Positions 18,191-26,342 of a stretch of DNA of 57,517 nucleotides are shown here, in pieces. A model generated the notes under the pieces. It had not been told where the DNA came from and made no database searches. It worked only from the letters and a program-made list of their open reading frames with translations. Source of the DNA: Desulfobacteraceae bacterium 4572_35.1 (lineage in GTDB: Bacteria > Desulfobacterota > Desulfuromonadia > Desulfuromonadales > Desulfuromonadaceae); contig NBLX01000002.1 in NCBI GenBank assembly GCA_002084705.1, positions 1-57,517 on the forward strand, given 5' to 3'. The position numbers and the translations under genes were made by a program. Numbering within the stretch: position 1 is the stretch's first letter; each line of letters begins with the position of its first letter.

Positions 18191-19015
18191 ATGCAGTGGT
18201 TTGCATATTTTATCTGGGGTGCGCTCTCATTATGTATAGTTGCGGCTTTGTTTAGTTATTTTTATGCTCGTTATTTTGGCAATAGATCACAGAAAATAGA
18301 AACCGACGAAAACAATGCTGATAATGAACAGGAATTTGCCTTTGATGACAGACGTTGGCAGGTGTTGCTCAACAGCAGCCCATTTAATGAAAGTGAAGTT
18401 CCAGAAATGTCCCAAGAACGGATTAAATGGGCTGGTGAATTGTTTGGTGTTGCCCCGCAATGGTTTGCCGGTGGTGATGATCCTATGTTTGACTGTCTTA
18501 CTTTTCATAATAATGTTGGAGCAAGTGTAGAATTTATTCGTCAACGGATGGATGAAAATAAACGGCTGCGTCTATATGCAATTAAGCCATTAGGAGTTGA
18601 ACTTTCTGAAACAGCTTACGATGCCTGTGTTGTTCTATGTTTTGCTTCACCTGTAAGTTATGGTGAAAAGGCTGCATGGCGTTTTTGGCCGGTAAATGTT
18701 TATTGGGAGTGGGGTTATGAACCGGAACAGATGCAGTGCCGGCAGATAATATATACTGCCATGCAGTGTGGCTGTGAAGTTGTTGGATTGGAGCTTGATC
18801 TTAACGAATTGTACTTTTTGCTCGAAAGTAAATTGATACCTGAGCCATTGTATGCCTTCTCACCGCAGCCAGATAATACAACACTTGCGCCACAGTGGAA
18901 TGCATTGTCTCTGGCTAATGCAGGGGAGTCGGTGATGGGGCAATGTGAATCTACCCTGTCAGCTGACGACCTAAATCAGTTGATTCAGGAAACCGGGTTG
19001 GCAACCGGAAAATGA
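18191..19015 (+). CDS. Unknown membrane-anchored protein
   Basis: A 274-residue protein with one N-terminal membrane helix (about residues 4-26, FAYFIWGALSLCIVAALFSYF) and an acidic soluble remainder, probably cytoplasmic. No domain is recognised. The ATG at 18191 has a strong GAGGAAGGG ribosome-binding site. It is the only plus-strand gene inside the otherwise minus-strand ole/pfa region, diverging from the ole operon. Its 3' end overlaps the end of the PilZ gene by 65 bases, and both frames look genuine. Confidence 0.65.
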   Translation: MQWFAYFIWGALSLCIVAALFSYFYARYFGNRSQKIETDENNADNEQEFAFDDRRWQVLLNSSPFNESEVPEMSQERIKWAGELFGVAPQWFAGGDDPMFDCLTFHNNVGASVEFIRQRMDENKRLRLYAIKPLGVELSETAYDACVVLCFASPVSYGEKAAWRFWPVNVYWEWGYEPEQMQCRQIIYTAMQCGCEVVGLELDLNELYFLLESKLIPEPLYAFSPQPDNTTLAPQWNALSLANAGESVMGQCESTLSADDLNQLIQETGLATGK

Positions 19016-19271
19016 AGTAAAACCCGATTGTATCGTCGTTAAAGTGGTTGGCAATGGCATTAAATTCAAGACATATGTCACTACCTTCCAAAACCATTGT
19101 GATGACACATTTCTGCTCTGCTTGCAGTTGTGGAACTTTATCTTTGGGGAATCGCAGTAAAGCTCCCTTGAGGGAGATATCCATGACGCAACAATCGTTG
19201 TTTATGCCATCACATTTCAGATGAGCTTTTTCGATAAATTGCACACGCGCATAACTTCTCTTATTTGGCAT
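18951..19271 (-). CDS. PilZ-domain protein (probable c-di-GMP receptor)
   Basis: A 106-residue single PilZ domain. The N-terminal RSYARVQF approximates the RxxxR c-di-GMP-binding motif, and MDISLKGALLRFP corresponds to the D/NxSxxG motif. The ATG is preceded by GGGAGG with five bases of spacing. PilZ domains bind cyclic di-GMP and relay it to motility, envelope or biosynthetic targets. It lies between the ole and pfa gene groups, so it could link lipid production to c-di-GMP, but no direct evidence exists. The last 65 bases are antisense to the opposing gene. Confidence 0.75.
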   Translation of the reverse strand: MPNKRSYARVQFIEKAHLKCDGINNDCCVMDISLKGALLRFPKDKVPQLQAEQKCVITMVLEGSDICLEFNAIANHFNDDTIGFYFIFRLPTRFPESTDLGRQLTG

Positions 19272-19318
19272 TCAAGCCTCCCTTTTGAAGCAATTTTAGT
19301 AAAAATATAGACTGATAT

Positions 19319-20173
19319 TTAAGCCGACGGATGATATAGCAAGGCGCTTCCCATACTGCAGCCAATATCGGCGGCGATAACCGGGCACTTTGTTTTGAGC
19401 AAAAAGAATATGTTTGCTTTGTTGTCGCTGAGGGTTTCATAATTACCCTGTCCCTTAGCTATAATCATATCAGCCTTGTTAAATAGAGCAACAAAAGCGG
19501 GGTCACAATTATTTAAAATAGTGCCAGGGCTTATGTCTCCATTATCGATAACCGTAACAAGTTCAGTTATTCCGGCCTGCTGCGCTTCTGCATAGGTGGC
19601 ATCATTAATGATTGGACCGCCACGCACTGCAAAAGTTGTTTTATCGAGGGGTAATTGGTTAAGCAGGATCTTATCCAATACAATCTCACCAGCGTTATCA
19701 CCCAAATACAGTATAGATTCCGCTTTGGCTATAGAAGCAGCGAAGTTGTCCAAATCCCCGAGCAGTGGTACCTCCAGAGCTTGTTCAACGCTGGTTAGTA
19801 TCTGTTCAACGGTCATTCCATGATATACCCCGTGATCGATACTGTTGCCGGCAATGGCTACCAACACTGCTGCACGGAGCTTATTGTCGGCCATGAGTAC
19901 TTGTTGCTCCAATTGAGGCAACAGTTGCATGGCCAGTTGTTGATCACGTTGTTTTTCTGTTAAGTATGGATCGCTGATACCACTTTGTTCACGAATTAAT
20001 TTGTGTATCTGGCGTGCCATTGCTGGCGGAGAATGATGAAAATCAATTGTGCTTAGATATTTCAACACCGCCCGTAAAGTTTTTTCCCGTATCTCGTCAT
20101 TGAGTTCAACTAACTCCATAACACTCATTGTCTGTTTTACAAAACAGGGGATACATTCAAGATATGTTTGCAT
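19319..20173 (-). CDS. DUF89 (ARMT1-like) damage-control phosphatase family protein
   Basis: A 284-residue DUF89 protein. Family members are metal-dependent phosphatases thought to remove damaged phospho-metabolites. Visible signatures are CIPCFVKQTM near the N-terminus (typical of the prokaryotic subfamily), LGDNAGEIVLDKIL with metal-binding Asp and Asn, VRGGPIINDATYAEA, and the substrate-site KGQGNYETL. It follows the PfaA-like gene on the same strand after 64 bases and may be cotranscribed. A role in protecting a cofactor or thioester intermediate would be speculation. Confidence 0.82.
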   Translation of the reverse strand: MQTYLECIPCFVKQTMSVMELVELNDEIREKTLRAVLKYLSTIDFHHSPPAMARQIHKLIREQSGISDPYLTEKQRDQQLAMQLLPQLEQQVLMADNKLRAAVLVAIAGNSIDHGVYHGMTVEQILTSVEQALEVPLLGDLDNFAASIAKAESILYLGDNAGEIVLDKILLNQLPLDKTTFAVRGGPIINDATYAEAQQAGITELVTVIDNGDISPGTILNNCDPAFVALFNKADMIIAKGQGNYETLSDNKANIFFLLKTKCPVIAADIGCSMGSALLYHPSA

Positions 20174-20237
20174 GAAAGCTTCCTGATAATGTAACTATTC
20201 AGCGTGTTGGGCTAAATAGTTACTTGATAGTTTAGCG

Positions 20238-22724
20238 TTACAATTGATTATTTACAAAGGCCTGATGTAAATTTTCAGTCATGGTACACTCATAGCCCTC
20301 TAATCGAGCCAGCAATTGGCGCGTGCGCTCATCTATAAAGTCAATATTTGCGCTGGCACTGTTTTGGCTAGTTTTGGTGACCCGGCATTGAATACGAGTG
20401 GTTCCAGATGGAAATTGTTCACAATATTGACGGTATTGGGCGGCAAAGTTTGGCAATGAACCTAGATGTTTCTGTGCAAAACTCCATAAGATCATCATTT
20501 GAAAGGCGCTATCCAGCAACTGCGGATCGGCTACCCAAGTGTTGCGCAAAGGATTTTCCATCCATTTTGCTGGTGGAGGCGCATTGCTGGACAGGGCAAT
20601 TATCCCTTCGGTGTTGTTGCCGATAACTTGCTTTAATCCCTGGAGTAATGGACCGTGAAATAGTTGCCCGGCTGAATATATTTCACCCTGAGTCGCCATC
20701 TCTGCGCCGTCAACAACCAGGGGATCAATAGCAGGTCGTTGATCAGGCAGTGCAGAGGACAATATGATGTCGGCGCTGGCGTGAATCGTTTGATCCGTCT
20801 CGTTGTAGATTTGCATAGGGATGATAAATGTTCCATCCTCGACACTGGTGCCGCCGTAACGTAGACCAATAGCTGTGTCGTTATTTGCTGCCAGCTTGAT
20901 TCCGTTGAGGATACGCAGATTGTCAAAACCGTAAAATATTAAGCCGGGATTGTTATGTAATGCACCTTGTGCCAGCCATTCTACCAGCAATGCCATTGGT
21001 ACTACCGCTTTGTTGTTGATCACATGGTGATGTAACACTGGCATATTGTTGCTGTTCAGGTGCAGATCAAAAACCTTATCCGAGTAGACATTGCTGACAG
21101 GTTTTTTTTTGCCGTTATTGTCGCCATTATTGTGTTCATCGCTCTTGTCATTTTTAGCCGGGGTCTGCTCCGTTCCACCAAGAATAACGACTTCGACTTC
21201 GTTATCATTGTGAGCCAGCTCCTGGAGCAGGTAGTGGGAACCAACTTGAAGATCAATTACACCTATACCTTCGGCGGCAAAAATTTTCTTCAAGGCAGGC
21301 GTAACCATGCCGCCGTCCCATGGACCCCAGTTGAAAGAGACGATACGACAACTTTTCCGTTGCCGTGTCAGTGCTTGGGCACTTTTATTAAGAACTTCGT
21401 TGGCAACGGCATAATCTACCTGTCCACTGCGACCGAAGCGTCCAGTTGATGATGAGAATAGGGCGATAAAGTCAAGATTGTCATTATAGGTTGCTTGAAT
21501 TAGCGCTTGCAATCCGTTGATCTTGGTTGAATAAACCATCTCAAACTGTTCCGGGGTTTTATCCTCTATTTTTCGATCGGCCAAAACGCCAGCACCGTGA
21601 ATGAAACCACGGATATTGCCAAGATCACGGGCCTCTGTAACGGCGGATGCAACAGCTTGCTCGTCGCGTATATCAACACTGCGATAGATCACTTTTGATC
21701 CTGCTTGCTGTAGACGCTGGATATTATGAGTGAGCTCACGGTTGTTTAACACTTTACTGCAGGCGTTGTTAAGTTCACGTGGTTTTAACGGCTGCGCCGC
21801 GTGAGTCATAAGCGCTTTTTTTATTGCGGCTTCGTCATGTGCGGCTAAGAGCCAGTTTTGTTCAGGCTCCGGTAGAGGACTGCGCCCTAAAAGCAGTAGA
21901 GTCGGTTGCCCAGAGTTTGCCATGGCGTTGGCTACTTCGGCGGTAACACCGCGAGCGCCACCACTGATTATAACAACATCTTCAGCGGTTAAGTGCAGGG
22001 CAGGGCTGTCTGTTGCCAGATTCTTTTCCTGTAACGCTAGAGTACACCTGCCGCTGGCATTTATCCCAACTTCCAGTGGATCTGCGTGCAACAACTCGTC
22101 AATAACTGATTCAGCTTGAGCGGTTTCACTGAGATCTGCACCTAAATCAACAGCCTTGCAATTTACTTCGGACCATTCATGGCTGGCAGTTTTGCTTATC
22201 CCAGCTAACCCGCCGGATAGAGGGTCAATGATCGTTGTTTCACCACCAAAACCACACTTGCCGTCCAAACGTGAGACGGTTACCAAGCAGCTGGCTTCGT
22301 CAGCGCCATGATTTTTCAATGCTGCGCCACAGCGTTGTACCAGTTGAAAACTATCACTTAAAAATTGGCTATCGGTGCCAACTTGTGGGGCGATAATTAC
22401 CAGCCCCACAAGTTGTTGTGGAACAATATCGTGATTGGGGCTGATAAGCTCTGAATTAAACCCGCGTTGTTGCAATTGCTCAACAATGGTTGTGCTCAAT
22501 GTTGAACAATCATTGACTACCCATATTGTGCCGTTCTCCTTTAATGGTAATTGATCACGATGCGTTGGTAGCTCCGTTAGAGTAATTACCTGACGGCTGA
22601 TGGTTGCAGTACTAAGGTCTTTTTTTTTATCGTTTGTTGCAGTTGCCGTTAAATCTGGTGCAGCATTATTTTGATTGCCAGATGTTACTTCCATGGCTTC
22701 AACAATCTGCCGTAGAGTTTGCAA
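20238..22724 (-). CDS. pfaA: PfaA-like synthase, C-terminal part: ACP end, ketoreductase, dehydratase
   Basis: This frame continues a PfaA-type polyunsaturated acyl-chain synthase. It opens in the last helix of an acyl-carrier domain (TLRQIVEAMEV); the apparent TTG start is just the Leu of LGSLQTLRQ. Next come a PfaA-style ketoreductase with VVIISGGARGVTAE near residue 247, FIHGAGVLADRKIEDKTPEQ and the FSSSTGRFGRSGQVDYAVANE catalytic region. The C-terminus carries a hot-dog dehydratase-like fold with catalytic-type His in PVLHHHVINNKAVVPMALL. The frame equals that of the KS-AT part at 22851-26342, from which it is separated only by the scrambled ACP segment. One gene of about 2,000 codons is inferred. 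Confidence 0.85.
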   Translation of the reverse strand: MQTLRQIVEAMEVTSGNQNNAAPDLTATATNDKKKDLSTATISRQVITLTELPTHRDQLPLKENGTIWVVNDCSTLSTTIVEQLQQRGFNSELISPNHDIVPQQLVGLVIIAPQVGTDSQFLSDSFQLVQRCGAALKNHGADEASCLVTVSRLDGKCGFGGETTIIDPLSGGLAGISKTASHEWSEVNCKAVDLGADLSETAQAESVIDELLHADPLEVGINASGRCTLALQEKNLATDSPALHLTAEDVVIISGGARGVTAEVANAMANSGQPTLLLLGRSPLPEPEQNWLLAAHDEAAIKKALMTHAAQPLKPRELNNACSKVLNNRELTHNIQRLQQAGSKVIYRSVDIRDEQAVASAVTEARDLGNIRGFIHGAGVLADRKIEDKTPEQFEMVYSTKINGLQALIQATYNDNLDFIALFSSSTGRFGRSGQVDYAVANEVLNKSAQALTRQRKSCRIVSFNWGPWDGGMVTPALKKIFAAEGIGVIDLQVGSHYLLQELAHNDNEVEVVILGGTEQTPAKNDKSDEHNNGDNNGKKKPVSNVYSDKVFDLHLNSNNMPVLHHHVINNKAVVPMALLVEWLAQGALHNNPGLIFYGFDNLRILNGIKLAANNDTAIGLRYGGTSVEDGTFIIPMQIYNETDQTIHASADIILSSALPDQRPAIDPLVVDGAEMATQGEIYSAGQLFHGPLLQGLKQVIGNNTEGIIALSSNAPPPAKWMENPLRNTWVADPQLLDSAFQMMILWSFAQKHLGSLPNFAAQYRQYCEQFPSGTTRIQCRVTKTSQNSASANIDFIDERTRQLLARLEGYECTMTENLHQAFVNNQL

Positions 22725-22902
22725 ACTGCCGAGTTGATCTGGTTGTAGTGCTGGCAGCTCGGGGAGTTTTTCCTGAATAGCCGATAGAATTTCTAGCCGA
22801 TAGAATTTCTACCCGCTTAATGGAGTCGATACCAAGGTCGGCATCGAGGCTCATATCCAGCTCCAGCATCTCTTGCGGATAGCCGGTTTTTTCAGCCACC
22901 AC
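22699..22902 (-). pseudogene. Out-of-frame ACP fragment within the PfaA-like gene
   Basis: This short frame carries the middle of an acyl-carrier domain: VAEKTGYPQEMLELDMSL, then DADLGIDSIKRVEILSA, with the phosphopantetheine Ser in GIDSIKR near 22823. It then runs out of frame at a 16-bp tandem duplication. It is not a separate gene; it is the piece of the synthase displaced into another frame between the two repeats described below. Deleting one copy of each repeat would fuse it in frame with both neighbours. Confidence 0.75.
22779..22810. repeat. 16-bp tandem duplication that shifts the frame in the ACP
   Basis: The unit AGCCGATAGAATTTCT occurs twice head to tail (22779-22794 and 22795-22810). 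With one copy the minus strand reads VEILSAIQEKLPEL, a normal ACP; with two copies it shifts by one base. There is no mismatch between copies. Confidence 0.9.
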
Positions 22903-23034
22903 TTCAAGTAAGGTGGCTGAAACATCCGCACCTGTTGTTGCGCATCGAGGCTCATATCCAGCTCCAGCATCTCTTGCGGATAGCCGGTTTTTTCAGCCAC
23001 CACTTCAAGTAAAGTGGCTGAAACATCCGCACCT
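22841..23034. repeat. 93-bp direct repeat in the ACP region (period 101 bp)
   Basis: Bases 22841-22933 and 22942-23034 are identical at 92 of 93 positions. Each copy encodes the N-terminal half of a PfaA-type ACP (GADVSATLLEVVAEKTG ... LDMSLDA). The period of 101 bases shifts the frame by two. The sequences just outside the copies differ and encode two different inter-ACP linkers (ATTGADV versus SSTIGADV), so at least two ACP units lie behind it. Confidence 0.92.
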
Positions 23035-26000
23035 ATAGTTGATGAGGCTGCCGTAACTGTACTTGCTATGCTAGCTGACGGCGTTGGAATAGCTGGTGAA
23101 GCTGAAATCGGAGCCGATATGGGCGCTGGAGTAACTACAGCAGAAGTTGTTTGTGCGTTGGCAACAGTTGTAGTTGTACCTGTTGTTGGGCTAATAGGTG
23201 CGGACACCATTTGATGATCCATCAGTGAACGCATTGCTTGAACTGCTGCAGCCTGACCTTCAAGGAATTTGTTGTGTAGCTTAGCAGTATCTTCCTGCAT
23301 CCGTTGCAATACTGTCATGTTTTCCTGTAGAGAACGTAGTGAATCAGCGCTGGACTGATACTGAGTGTTGATGACAGTGGTATCGTTGTTTACCTCCGGG
23401 GCTACCGCAACAGGTGGTTGGGTTTGTTGCTGAACAACAGTTTTGACCTGACTCTCATCAACCAGCTTACGTGTGCTGACTGGGCGTACTTTTTTCTCTT
23501 TGACATAGTTGGCACCACATATTGATACCGTCATTCGTGGAGCTTTTGGTTCTGGCAGCTTCAATTGTTGTTGAGCATAATTTTCGTCCCACTTGCTCAG
23601 TTGAAGCGGATATCCACTTGCGACCAGTTGTACCAAAACGCGAGCCATATCGGTAAGCCCGCTACGTTTACCGTTAGATGAGTCGAGGGCGATGGCGTTA
23701 ACCTGTTTACCCTTAAGAATTTTACCCACCATGCCGGTCAGACGTGCACCTGGGCCGATCTCGACAAAAGTCGTTACACCGTCGCTGTACATCTGTTCTA
23801 TCTGTTGAACAAATTCTACTGGATTAGCTATCTGTTCTGCGAGCAGACTACGCATAGCGGCTGGATCATCAGGGTAGGGTGCAGCAGTTTTGTTGGCATA
23901 TACTGGAGTAGCTGTGCCATTAACCTCTACTTTTTGTAAAGCCATAAGAAAAGGGGCCGAAGCGTCGGCTACCAATTTGCTGTGAAATGCAGCAGCGACA
24001 TCAAGGCTGACGCAGCGTAACCCACGATCTTTACATAGTTTTGCTGCGCGCTCAATTTCACTGCGTGCACCGGACAGAACCCCCTGCGTTGGAGTGTTGC
24101 GATTGGCGAGAACCAGATCCAACTGCTCTTCTGCAAGTAATTGTTCAATTTTGTCCATCTTAGCCGATACCGCTAGCATTGTACCTTTATCACTGCCATC
24201 ACCGGCCATCAATTCGCCACGCAGTCGGGATAACCGGAATAGATCTTCTGCGTTAAAACCGCCAGCAGCGCACAACGCTGTTAACTCACCATAGCTGTGA
24301 CCACCCCATGCCTGAGGTTTGAGACCGAAAGTTTCCAGATATTTCCAAGCACCTAAACTAACGGTGCCAATAGCTGGTTGGGCAACTTGTGTAGCCTGAA
24401 GGTTGGCTATAGCCCGATTATTGTCGTCATCGGTATATATTGAGTGGGGATAAATAATGGAGCTGAGTTTGTCGTCGAGCTTGAGAGTGCCGTCGGCATC
24501 CTGTAACACATTAAGCAACTGTGGTGCGTGACAGGCGAGGTCGCTGAGCATGTGAGGATATTGTGCACCTTGTCCGGGAAACAGCACCGCCAGTTTCCCG
24601 TTACTATTGCTGTTGTTGCCATACCAGATGCCTGTTGGAGTTCCTGCTAACGCCTTATCGCTGTTGAGTAATTGCTCGGCGCTTGCTGTAATTGTCGCAA
24701 CATCCTTATCCGCTTCGATAACAAACAACAGTCGTTCAGTGGCGTTATTATCAAATTCAGCTCTGGTTTTAGCGGCAAAACGGCGTAACTGCTCAGGTGT
24801 ACCAGCCGTTGGCAGTTGCTGAAGCTGCTGCTTGATCGCAGCTTTGTTGTCGCCACACAATGCTATTATCTGTGGTGCATCACTCCAGTCACTGCTTAAA
24901 CGCTTATCTTGGTGCTCCTCCAATACACAGTGAAAATTGCTACCGCCAAAACCAAAGGCACTCACGGCTGCACGCCGGGGATGATTTGGGGTAGCCAGCC
25001 AAGGTCGACTCATTGTGTTGACATAGAATGGAGTATTGCCTTCGGAGATAACCCGTTGTGGCTCTTTAACATTAATAGTTGGCGGTAATACTTTGTTGTG
25101 AAGAGCTAGAGCCATTTTGATCAGGCCGGCAGAACCTGCTGATGCCTTGGTGTGACCAATTTGCGATTTTACTGAGCCGAGAGCACACCACGGCTTCCCA
25201 TCGCTTTCGCCATATACTTCGCGTAAAGCCTTTATTTCCGTAGCATCACCAACACGGGTTCCTGTGCCGTGTGCTTCAAGCAGGGTTATTGTTTTTGGGT
25301 CAATATTGGCAAGTTGATAGGCATGGTTGAGGGCTTTTTTCTGTCCGTTGGCATTGGGCTCGTAGATAGCTCCTTTTTTACCATCACTCGCTGTGCCAAT
25401 GCCGCGGATAACTGCATAAATATTGTCATTGTCGCGTTCGGCGTCTGCCAGCCGTTTCAGCACTACCAGTCCTAATCCCTCTCCTATCAATGTGCCGTCA
25501 GATTGGCTGTCAAAAGGGCGGATAATGTTGGTTGGGGATAACGCTGGAGTTTTGCTAAAGCAGGTGTACATAAATATGTCGTTGAAGGTATCTATACCAC
25601 CGGTGATAACCATATCACTGCGTCCGCAGGCTAACTCCATGGCAGCCATGTGAACGGCACTCAGTGAACTCCCGCATGCTGCGTCAATAACGCTATTGGT
25701 TCCGCCGAGATCGTACTGCTTGCTGATTCGACCGGCAACAACATTACCTAATAAACCAGGAAATGAATTTTCCTGCCACTCTACATAATTGTCAGCTATC
25801 CGATCCACTACCTCTTCGGCTACATCGGCGGGGATACCGGCATCTTTAAGGGCTTTGCGCCAGTATGGATGACCCAAACGGGCACTGAGGGGGATCACCA
25901 TCTCTAATGCACCGGTAACGCCGAGGAGGACGCTTACACGTTCACGGGCAAAATCGCCTTCGGGGTCGTAACCTGCATCTTTAAGAGCTTCACGTGCGGC

Positions 26001-26342
26001 GACTAAGCCTAACAGTTGTGAAGTGTCAATTGCTTCCAAGATATTAGGTTGGATGCTGAATTCAAGGGGATTGAAATCGATAGGGTCGAGAAAACCACCC
26101 CGTTTGCCATAGCTTTTATCCGGTGTTTTAGGATCTGGGTCATACAGGTCGGCGATGCGCCAATGCGTTTCCGGCACGTCAGTGATTGTATCTGTCCCGG
26201 CCTTGATGTTGGCCCAGAAAGCATCCTTGGTATTTGATTTTGGGAAAAGGCAGCCAATACCGACTATCGCTAGTGGTACATTTAGGGTTTCAGGATTGGT
26301 TGTTGGCTGTGAACTATTTTTATTTGCACCCGAATTAGTCAC
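22851..26342 (-). CDS. pfaA: PfaA-like synthase, N-terminal part: ketosynthase, acyltransferase, start of ACP
   Basis: The N-terminal part of a PfaA-type iterative synthase. The ketosynthase (about residues 20-485) has Cys223 in DAACGSS, His in EAHGTGT and His in GHTKASAG. A malonyl-type acyltransferase follows (about 585-900), with FPGQGAQYPHM and catalytic Ser near 680 in GGHSYGE. A Pro/Thr/Ala-rich linker leads to the first half of an ACP. After LDMSLDA the frame enters the second repeat copy wrongly, and the last ~29 residues are spurious. The ATG at 26342 overlaps the pfaD stop by eight bases. The canonical PfaA order is KS-AT-ACPn-KR-DH, as found here together with 20238-22724. Confidence 0.9.
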   Translation of the reverse strand: MTNSGANKNSSQPTTNPETLNVPLAIVGIGCLFPKSNTKDAFWANIKAGTDTITDVPETHWRIADLYDPDPKTPDKSYGKRGGFLDPIDFNPLEFSIQPNILEAIDTSQLLGLVAAREALKDAGYDPEGDFARERVSVLLGVTGALEMVIPLSARLGHPYWRKALKDAGIPADVAEEVVDRIADNYVEWQENSFPGLLGNVVAGRISKQYDLGGTNSVIDAACGSSLSAVHMAAMELACGRSDMVITGGIDTFNDIFMYTCFSKTPALSPTNIIRPFDSQSDGTLIGEGLGLVVLKRLADAERDNDNIYAVIRGIGTASDGKKGAIYEPNANGQKKALNHAYQLANIDPKTITLLEAHGTGTRVGDATEIKALREVYGESDGKPWCALGSVKSQIGHTKASAGSAGLIKMALALHNKVLPPTINVKEPQRVISEGNTPFYVNTMSRPWLATPNHPRRAAVSAFGFGGSNFHCVLEEHQDKRLSSDWSDAPQIIALCGDNKAAIKQQLQQLPTAGTPEQLRRFAAKTRAEFDNNATERLLFVIEADKDVATITASAEQLLNSDKALAGTPTGIWYGNNSNSNGKLAVLFPGQGAQYPHMLSDLACHAPQLLNVLQDADGTLKLDDKLSSIIYPHSIYTDDDNNRAIANLQATQVAQPAIGTVSLGAWKYLETFGLKPQAWGGHSYGELTALCAAGGFNAEDLFRLSRLRGELMAGDGSDKGTMLAVSAKMDKIEQLLAEEQLDLVLANRNTPTQGVLSGARSEIERAAKLCKDRGLRCVSLDVAAAFHSKLVADASAPFLMALQKVEVNGTATPVYANKTAAPYPDDPAAMRSLLAEQIANPVEFVQQIEQMYSDGVTTFVEIGPGARLTGMVGKILKGKQVNAIALDSSNGKRSGLTDMARVLVQLVASGYPLQLSKWDENYAQQQLKLPEPKAPRMTVSICGANYVKEKKVRPVSTRKLVDESQVKTVVQQQTQPPVAVAPEVNNDTTVINTQYQSSADSLRSLQENMTVLQRMQEDTAKLHNKFLEGQAAAVQAMRSLMDHQMVSAPISPTTGTTTTVANAQTTSAVVTPAPISAPISASPAIPTPSASIASTVTAASSTIGADVSATLLEVVAEKTGYPQEMLELDMSLDAQQQVRMFQPPYLKWWLKKPAIRKRCWSWI

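Noticed and set aside
22841-23034. The 93-bp repeat as part of a mobile element or CRISPR-like array
   Set aside because: Both copies encode the same ACP segment and have no inverted ends or spacers; tandem carrier domains explain it.
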